Below, one piece after another: positions 7,740 to 11,013 of a stretch of 11,013 bases of DNA. Origin of the DNA: Prolixibacteraceae bacterium (GTDB lineage: Bacteria; Bacteroidota; Bacteroidia; Bacteroidales; Prolixibacteraceae). Location: NCBI GenBank assembly GCA_016788685.1, contig JAEUSS010000038.1:1-11013 (forward strand). The letters are read 5' to 3'. How positions within the stretch are numbered: position 1 is the stretch's first letter; every line of letters begins with the position of its first letter. The notes beneath the pieces were generated by a model that was not told the DNA's origin, did not search any database, and was given only the letters and a program-made list of their open reading frames with translations. The position numbers and the translations under genes were made by a program.

Positions 7740-7928
7740 AAAGGACAGCTCCCTTCCCAACAGGACGGCTTCCTGACCTACAGGGCGACCAGATTTTCAA
7801 CAGGACGGGTATTTATTGCTACATGACGGCAAAAACTCTAACATGACGGGTATTTTTATCTACATGGCGGCTTCCTTTCCTACATGACGGCGAAATCTTT
7901 AACAGGGCCAATGGTGGCGGGCATTTGC
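7740..7928 (+). repeat. Phased short-repeat array 2 (eight ACAGGACGG/ACATGACGG-type cores)
   Basis: Cores begin at 7759, 7779, 7799, 7820, 7840, 7861, 7881 and 7901 (steps 20, 20, 21, 20, 21, 20, 20). A weaker match, AAAGGACAG, lies one period upstream at 7740. Early cores read (A/T)ACAGGACGG and later ones (A/T)ACATGACGG. The final core is again followed by 6 bases and then GCGGGCATTTGC (7917-7928), as in array 1. The second spacer (CCAGATTTTC) matches the first spacer of array 1 (CCAGATTCTC), so the arrays are diverged relatives. The array ends 6 bases before REPIN-like copy 1. Confidence 0.85.
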
Positions 7929-7934
7929 ATCTAA

Positions 7935-8082
7935 CCGTTGGCTAAAGCCAGACGGCAAAGGATAATGTCTCAATTTTCGTCAACGCCATTGTTCAAAGAA
8001 CTATCCTTTGCCGTTCGTCTTCAGCGAACGGATTGTTGAAAACAAACATAAATGTTCGATTGGATGATGATTTAAAATTCAG
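7935..8082 (+). repeat. 148-bp REPIN-like repeat, copy 1
   Basis: This aligns without gaps to 9525-9672, with 141 of 148 positions identical. It contains two hairpins in inverted orientation. The left one starts CCGTTGGCT/AGCCAGACGG at 7935, and the right one is CCGTTCG-TCTTCAG-CGAACGG (8011-8031). The 30-nt outer arms 7935-7964 and 8002-8031 are inverted repeats at 25 of 30 positions, sharing CGGCAAAGGATA and its complement. Paired inverted hairpins of this type resemble REPINs, non-autonomous elements moved by RAYT transposases. No RAYT gene is in the window. The conserved block continues 51 bp beyond the right hairpin, up to 25 bases before the next gene's ATG, so it also forms that gene's leader. 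Confidence 0.8.
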
Positions 8083-8107
8083 TAATTTGGACAAAACCAA
8101 AAATCCA

Positions 8108-8785
8108 ATGACATCGGATAAGATTACAACAGAAATGCCAACCAAATTTCCAGACGATTGTAATGATTTGGGTGATTCTTCATTGATGGAAAAAGAAGAA
8201 CTTAATGAAAAGTTGATGGAATACATTAACAGAAACAATTTTTGGACTGATAAAACTATAAATCAACTTGGGTATTCAATCAATCTATTTACAACAGTCG
8301 GGATAGGTTTTTTAGGTTATTTAGTGACTAACAGGGATAAATTTCCTCCCTTAGAATTTATTTCCGGTGGAGATATAAATTGCTTATTAATAACTTATTT
8401 CACTGCAACATTCCTGATCTTCTTTTCAATTATTATTGGTTTTGCATCCGTATTAAGTAGGTTATTTGATTTTAGAATAACAAGGCATATAAGTCTTACT
8501 CGAAAACGGTTTCTTTCAAGGACGAAAAGTAGAAAAGGCTTAATAAATAGCCCGATTATCGATATCTCAAAAGAAAAATACTGTAGATCATTTTGGAAAA
8601 ATGTATTTGGGAAAATTGAATTCATTGACGAAAGTGATTTCAAAAATAATAAAGTACCAGACAAAATTGAGCAATTAAGGAAAGAATCTAAGATACTGGG
8701 AGCATTAACTTGGGAAATGCATCGTTGTCAAATCGCACTTTTTATTATAGGTACATTTTTGTATGGATTGACCATATTTAGGTGA
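8108..8785 (+). CDS. Three-TM membrane protein of unknown function
   Basis: A 225-residue protein using the ATG at 8108 (MTSDKITTEMPTKF). An earlier TTG at 8033 keeps the frame open but lies in the repeated leader, so it is not preferred, and an ATG at 8186 (MEKEELNEK) is also possible. A charged N-terminal region of about 50 residues precedes TM1 (about 57-73, INLFTTVGIGFLGYLV), TM2 (about 92-116, LLITYFTATFLIFFSIIIGF) and TM3 at the very C-terminus (about 207-225, IALFIIGTFLYGLTIF). A basic cytosolic-type segment, TRHISLTRKRFLSRTKSRK, lies between TM2 and TM3. No catalytic motif is visible and I do not assign a family; short orphan membrane proteins of this layout are common in accessory DNA. 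The DNA is clearly more AT-rich than the operon to the left or the mutase to the right, suggesting acquisition. It leads the first repeat-bounded unit and is followed 90 bases later by a secreted protein gene on the same strand. Confidence 0.75.
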   Translation: MTSDKITTEMPTKFPDDCNDLGDSSLMEKEELNEKLMEYINRNNFWTDKTINQLGYSINLFTTVGIGFLGYLVTNRDKFPPLEFISGGDINCLLITYFTATFLIFFSIIIGFASVLSRLFDFRITRHISLTRKRFLSRTKSRKGLINSPIIDISKEKYCRSFWKNVFGKIEFIDESDFKNNKVPDKIEQLRKESKILGALTWEMHRCQIALFIIGTFLYGLTIFR

Positions 8786-8875
8786 ATAATTAAGAAAAAA
8801 CTATGTCAATAAAATTTTATTGGAAAGCATGCATACAACAATCCTTATTAGTTTGAAAATAATTATTAGTTGATT

Positions 8876-9364
8876 ATGAAAAAGTTAAAATTACTTCTTG
8901 CAATTGTTATCAGTTTTGTTTCATTAACGACGTTCTCCCAAACAAAGGAAGAAACGATTGATTGGTTAAATACAAAGTTTATTGAATGTAAACTGCAAAT
9001 ACCAGGTTTAGAGCATATTAATAAAATTGCGATTAAATTAAATAATGCAAAAGAACCAATGTTACTATTTTATGTGCCATACATAAAATCATATAACATG
9101 GTAAATCCCAAGGATATTGCTAGACTCTATACTGAAAGAGCACCAAATGGAAATCTTAATATCAACGTGATAAGCAAAGAACGAAGAATTCTTCAAGGTA
9201 CAATTAATACGAATACCCTTGAGCCTGTTGATTATGTATTCGTTGATAATTTTAGTCTTTTACTCGAAGGTCCGGACGAAGAAATTTATAGGCTCAAAAA
9301 GGGTATTGAGCACCTGATCACACTTTTGGGTGGGAAGATACAAGAGGATAATCTTTTTAAATGA
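8876..9364 (+). CDS. Secreted/periplasmic 162-aa protein of unknown function
   Basis: The ATG at 8876 gives MKKLKLLLAIVISFVSLTTFSQ, a type I signal peptide with probable cleavage after FSQ or just before it and no lipobox cysteine. An upstream TTG at 8870 adds only two residues. The mature part of about 140 residues starts TKEETIDWLNTKF, a beginning often seen in small secreted Bacteroidota proteins. It continues with alternating strands (KIAIKLNNAKEPMLLFYVPY, VDYVFVDNFSLLLEG) and a C-terminal helix, suggesting a small alpha/beta fold. One cysteine remains in the mature protein (IECKLQIPG). No enzyme motif is seen and no family is claimed. It is AT-rich like the preceding gene and in the same direction, so the two may be co-transcribed. 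Terminator B follows about 50 bases after its stop, closing the unit. Confidence 0.78.
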   Translation: MKKLKLLLAIVISFVSLTTFSQTKEETIDWLNTKFIECKLQIPGLEHINKIAIKLNNAKEPMLLFYVPYIKSYNMVNPKDIARLYTERAPNGNLNINVISKERRILQGTINTNTLEPVDYVFVDNFSLLLEGPDEEIYRLKKGIEHLITLLGGKIQEDNLFK

Positions 9365-9415
9365 AAATACCATTTTGGAGTGTAAATTAAACTCTGTCTG
9401 CTCATCTCATAACAA

Positions 9416-9447
9416 AAAAGCCGCTCCCCATCAGGAAAGCGGCTTTT
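9416..9447. terminator. Bidirectional hairpin terminator, copy B
   Basis: AAAAGCCGCT pairs with AGCGGCTTTT (10 bp) around a 12-base loop. A's on the left give a T-run when read on the minus strand and TTTT follows on the plus strand, so it can stop transcripts from both sides. It belongs to a block at 9411-9493 that is identical to 10219-10303 except for two single-base indels. Confidence 0.82.
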
Positions 9448-9455
9448 GTATTTTG

Positions 9456-9488
9456 ATTGATCCGATGACTTGGAGTCATCGGATCAAT
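9456..9488. repeat. Perfect 33-bp palindrome, copy B
   Basis: The 15-bp arms ATTGATCCGATGACT/AGTCATCGGATCAAT surround the centre TGG and are identical to copy C. It is followed 14 bases later by TTATTCTTCG (9503-9512). The same decamer forms the antisense of the mutase stop and last codons 15 bases after palindrome C. The repeat therefore appears to include a short relic of the mutase 3' end. Confidence 0.9.
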
Positions 9489-9524
9489 AATGAGTGGCAT
9501 TCTTATTCTTCGGCGGCTTATTAC

Positions 9525-9672
9525 CCGTCGGCTAAAGCCAGACGGCAAAAGATAATGTCTCAATTTTCGACAACGCCATTGTTCAAAGAACTATCCTTTG
9601 CCGTTCGTCTTCAGCGAATGGATTGTTGAAAACAAACATAAAAGTTCGATTGGATTATGGTTTAAAATTCAG
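9525..9672 (+). repeat. 148-bp REPIN-like repeat, copy 2
   Basis: This is the gap-free partner of 7935-8082, with 7 mismatches. The right hairpin (9601-9621) has one C-to-T change that keeps a G-T pair. The left hairpin has one change that breaks an inner pair. The copy ends 51 bases before the ATG of the next gene. Only the stretch 9673-9723, of no recognised content, separates the two. Confidence 0.8.
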
Positions 9673-9723
9673 ACATTTGAGAAGCAAATTGGGAAATTCA
9701 ATATAAATATAAATGACTGTCTC

Positions 9724-10218
9724 ATGAAAGAATATAATATTGCAATAATAGCTGGAATTTTCGCAATTGTGGCAGCACTGGTTCCAATAATCCTTTCAAA
9801 ACGGAAAAGGGAGAAAATAGGTAGTTCAAAAAACAGCCATACAGATCAACTAAAAATTGAGGCAAGCGCCAAGCTATTTGAATTGACTAGCGGGCTTGTC
9901 AAATTGACTACAGATGACTTTCGTCCAGTAAAAAAAGGTTACTTAAAAGAAGTGAAAGGCAAATATGATGAACTTGTTGATTTTTTCAACTCGAAAGAAT
10001 ACCTCTTCAATGATGATATAATTAGAACAGTGAAATCAATTAAAGAGATCATTCACAAAGCTATTAAACTCATGGAGTCTCTTGAGACTTATCGATTTCA
10101 AGGTCTATTGAAATACATTGAGAATGAACAGAAGGCACTTGAAGAATTTTTCATTGATCAGATGCAAAAAGAATTGCCTCTTCTCCGAGAAAATCTAAAG
10201 GAACTGATAAGAAAATGA
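9724..10218 (+). CDS. Single-TM membrane-anchored helical protein of unknown function
   Basis: A 164-residue protein from the ATG at 9724. The frame is open back to 9598, but that part is translated repeat and would mask a clean N-terminus. Residues about 5-25 (NIAIIAGIFAIVAALVPIIL) form one membrane segment. The following KRKREK cluster predicts that the C-terminal part is cytoplasmic. The rest is charged and almost wholly helical (QLKIEASAKLFELTSGLVKL, VKSIKEIIHKAIKLMESLET, LPLLRENLKELIRK), with probable coiled-coil character. There are no catalytic residues or known motif, and no family is claimed. It is AT-rich like the other two small genes. It is the only gene in the roughly 810-bp unit between palindromes B and C. 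Its stop codon abuts the repeated terminator block, with zero spacing at 10219, as if the gene and terminator were joined by recombination or moved together. Confidence 0.77.
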   Translation: MKEYNIAIIAGIFAIVAALVPIILSKRKREKIGSSKNSHTDQLKIEASAKLFELTSGLVKLTTDDFRPVKKGYLKEVKGKYDELVDFFNSKEYLFNDDIIRTVKSIKEIIHKAIKLMESLETYRFQGLLKYIENEQKALEEFFIDQMQKELPLLRENLKELIRK

Positions 10219-10224
10219 AACAAA

Positions 10225-10257
10225 AAAAGCCGCTCCCCATTCAGGAAAGCGGCTTTT
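10225..10257. terminator. Bidirectional hairpin terminator, copy C, shared by the small gene and the mutase
   Basis: AAAAGCCGCT/AGCGGCTTTT is a 10-bp stem. On the minus strand it is followed by an uninterrupted run of seven T's, making it a strong terminator for the methylmalonyl-CoA mutase gene that ends at 10314. On the plus strand it begins 6 bases after the stop of the 164-aa protein gene. It is likely the ancestral copy, because it sits at the natural 3' end of the conserved metabolic gene. Confidence 0.87.
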
Positions 10258-10265
10258 GTATTTTG

Positions 10266-10298
10266 ATTGATCCGATGACTTGGAGTCATCGGATCAAT
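10266..10298. repeat. Perfect 33-bp palindrome, copy C
   Basis: Identical to copy B, including the TGG centre. It lies between the mutase stop codon (15 bases away) and the terminator, so in transcripts of the mutase it would form a second, very stable hairpin upstream of the terminator. Confidence 0.9.
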
Positions 10299-10313
10299 AA
10301 TGAACAGCATAAA

Positions 10314-11013
10314 TTATTCTTCGTGAGCGGCCAGCAACACTTCCAGGATTTTCTTTCCGGCAGCGGCAACGTTGGTACCCGGGCCGAAAATGGCAACTAC
10401 ACCGGCATCGTACAAATACTGGTAGTCCTGTGCCGGAATTACACCACCGGCAATGACCATGATGTCTTCGCGGCCCAGTTTTTTCAGTTCGGCGATAACG
10501 GCCGGAACCAGTGTTTTATGACCGGCAGCCAGCGACGAGATACCCATCACGTGCACGTCGTTTTCAACGGCTTGTTTGGCGGCTTCTTCCGGAGTCTGGA
10601 ACAGCGGGCCCATGTCCACGTCGAAACCTAAGTCGGCATAACCGGTTGCAACTACTTTTGCACCGCGGTCGTGTCCGTCCTGACCCATTTTGGCGATCAT
10701 GATGCGTGGCTGACGACCTTCGAGTTTGGCAAATTTAGCGGCCAATTCCTGCGCTTCCTTGAAGGTGGAATCGTTTTTACTTTCTGCTGAATACACGCCT
10801 GAAATAGTTCTGATTACTGCTTTATAACGTCCAACATGTTTTTCGCATGCGTAAGAAATTTCGCCCAGTGATGCACGTTTCTGTGCTGCAACAACAGCCA
10901 GTTCCAACAGGTTGCCTTCGCCGGTTTCAACGGCTTTGCTGAGGGCTTCCAATGCAGCCTGACATTCGCCTTCGTTGCGTTCGGCACGCAATTTATTCAA
11001 ACGTTCGATCTGT
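10314..11013 (-). CDS. mutB: Methylmalonyl-CoA mutase, C-terminal part with B12-binding domain (5' end beyond window)
   Basis: This is the catalytic large subunit of the adenosylcobalamin-dependent mutase that interconverts methylmalonyl-CoA and succinyl-CoA in cytosolic propionate metabolism. Visible are the end of the substrate-binding barrel region (QIERLNKLRAERN, then ISYACEKHVGRYKAV) and the complete C-terminal cobalamin-binding Rossmann-like domain. The latter contains IMIAKMGQDGHDRGAKVVAT, whose DxHxxG motif supplies the lower cobalt ligand (His codon at 10671-10673), as well as VMGISSLAAGH, AGGVIP and IFGPGTN. It ends LLAAHEE and a stop at 10314-10316. The frame continues past the right window edge, so the TTG near 11000 is not its start. 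Alternative names are scpA or mcmA. The gene is GC-richer than the small genes next to it, as expected for core genome. The 3' flank holds the palindrome-terminator composite that recurs twice to the left. Confidence 0.96.
   Translation of the reverse strand, partial: QIERLNKLRAERNEGECQAALEALSKAVETGEGNLLELAVVAAQKRASLGEISYACEKHVGRYKAVIRTISGVYSAESKNDSTFKEAQELAAKFAKLEGRQPRIMIAKMGQDGHDRGAKVVATGYADLGFDVDMGPLFQTPEEAAKQAVENDVHVMGISSLAAGHKTLVPAVIAELKKLGREDIMVIAGGVIPAQDYQYLYDAGVVAIFGPGTNVAAAGKKILEVLLAAHEE

Noticed and set aside
7563..7910. CRISPR array
   Set aside because: Cores of about 10 bp with 10-11 bp spacers and mutable core sequence do not fit the 24-47 bp repeats and similar-length unique spacers of CRISPR. 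No cas genes are present.
8033..8107. TTG start giving a 250-aa form of the three-TM protein
   Set aside because: The first 17 codons are the translated tail of the 148-bp repeat, which also lies before an unrelated gene. The ATG at 8108 is more credible.
8786..8875. Promoter of the Bacteroidota TAnnTTTG type before the secreted-protein gene
   Set aside because: TTAGTTTG near 8850 is only a partial match and no convincing -33 element accompanies it.
9330..9629. Forward 99-aa reading frame
   Set aside because: It overlaps the end of the secreted-protein gene, a terminator, the palindrome and the REPIN-like repeat. The shared peptide comes from the repeats.
9598..9723. Upstream start giving a 206-aa form of the single-TM protein
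   Set aside because: This extension is mostly translated repeat sequence and would bury the N-terminal membrane segment. The ATG at 9724 gives a normal N-terminus.
7433..10298. Integron attC sites with gene cassettes
   Set aside because: The palindrome lacks the GTTRRRY/RYYYAAC core sites and the unpaired bases of attC folds, and no intI gene is in the window. Only the general cassette-like layout is retained as a hypothesis.
10215..10631. Forward 138-aa reading frame
   Set aside because: It starts in the terminator and runs antisense to the conserved methylmalonyl-CoA mutase coding sequence.

Overview
The window looks like a chromosomal segment from a Bacteroidota species, probably of the order Bacteroidales/Marinilabiliales. 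The evidence is a SusC/SusD outer-membrane pair, BACON-type surface lipoproteins, A-rich leaders in place of strong Shine-Dalgarno sites, and a B12-dependent methylmalonyl-CoA mutase. The genus cannot be fixed from the sequence alone.

Layout. (1) Positions 1-6630 hold a plus-strand nutrient-uptake operon: a SusC-like TonB-dependent transporter (only its extreme N-terminus is missing), a SusD-like lipoprotein, and a BACON/DUF5689-like surface lipoprotein, closed by an intrinsic terminator. No degradative enzyme lies in the window, so the substrate is unknown. (2) Positions 6721-7288 are gene debris: the first 52 codons of an IS1634/IS4-type transposase, then a broken, unrecognised reading frame with an in-frame stop. 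(3) Positions 7397-7934 hold no gene. They contain a terminator plus a perfect 33-bp palindrome, then two arrays of a roughly 10-bp core repeated every 20-21 bp (six and eight clear units), each array ending in the same 12-mer. (4) Positions 7935-10303 carry three small AT-rich genes of unknown function: a three-TM membrane protein, a secreted 162-aa protein and a single-TM membrane-anchored protein. They sit in two units. Each unit begins with a 148-bp REPIN-like double-hairpin repeat (141/148 identical between copies) and ends with the same terminator-palindrome composite. (5) From 10314 to the right edge, on the minus strand, is the C-terminal cobalamin-binding part of methylmalonyl-CoA mutase.

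The most unusual part is region 4. The terminator-palindrome composite occurs at 7397-7465, 9416-9488 and 10225-10298. The last copy is the natural 3' flank of the mutase gene. The middle copy is also followed, at matching spacing, by a short match to the end of the mutase coding sequence. This is the pattern expected if small gene units had accreted beside the mutase 3' end by a site- or repeat-directed process, giving a cassette-like array without a recognisable integrase in the window. That reading is inference. The repeats, their spacing and their identity are directly visible.
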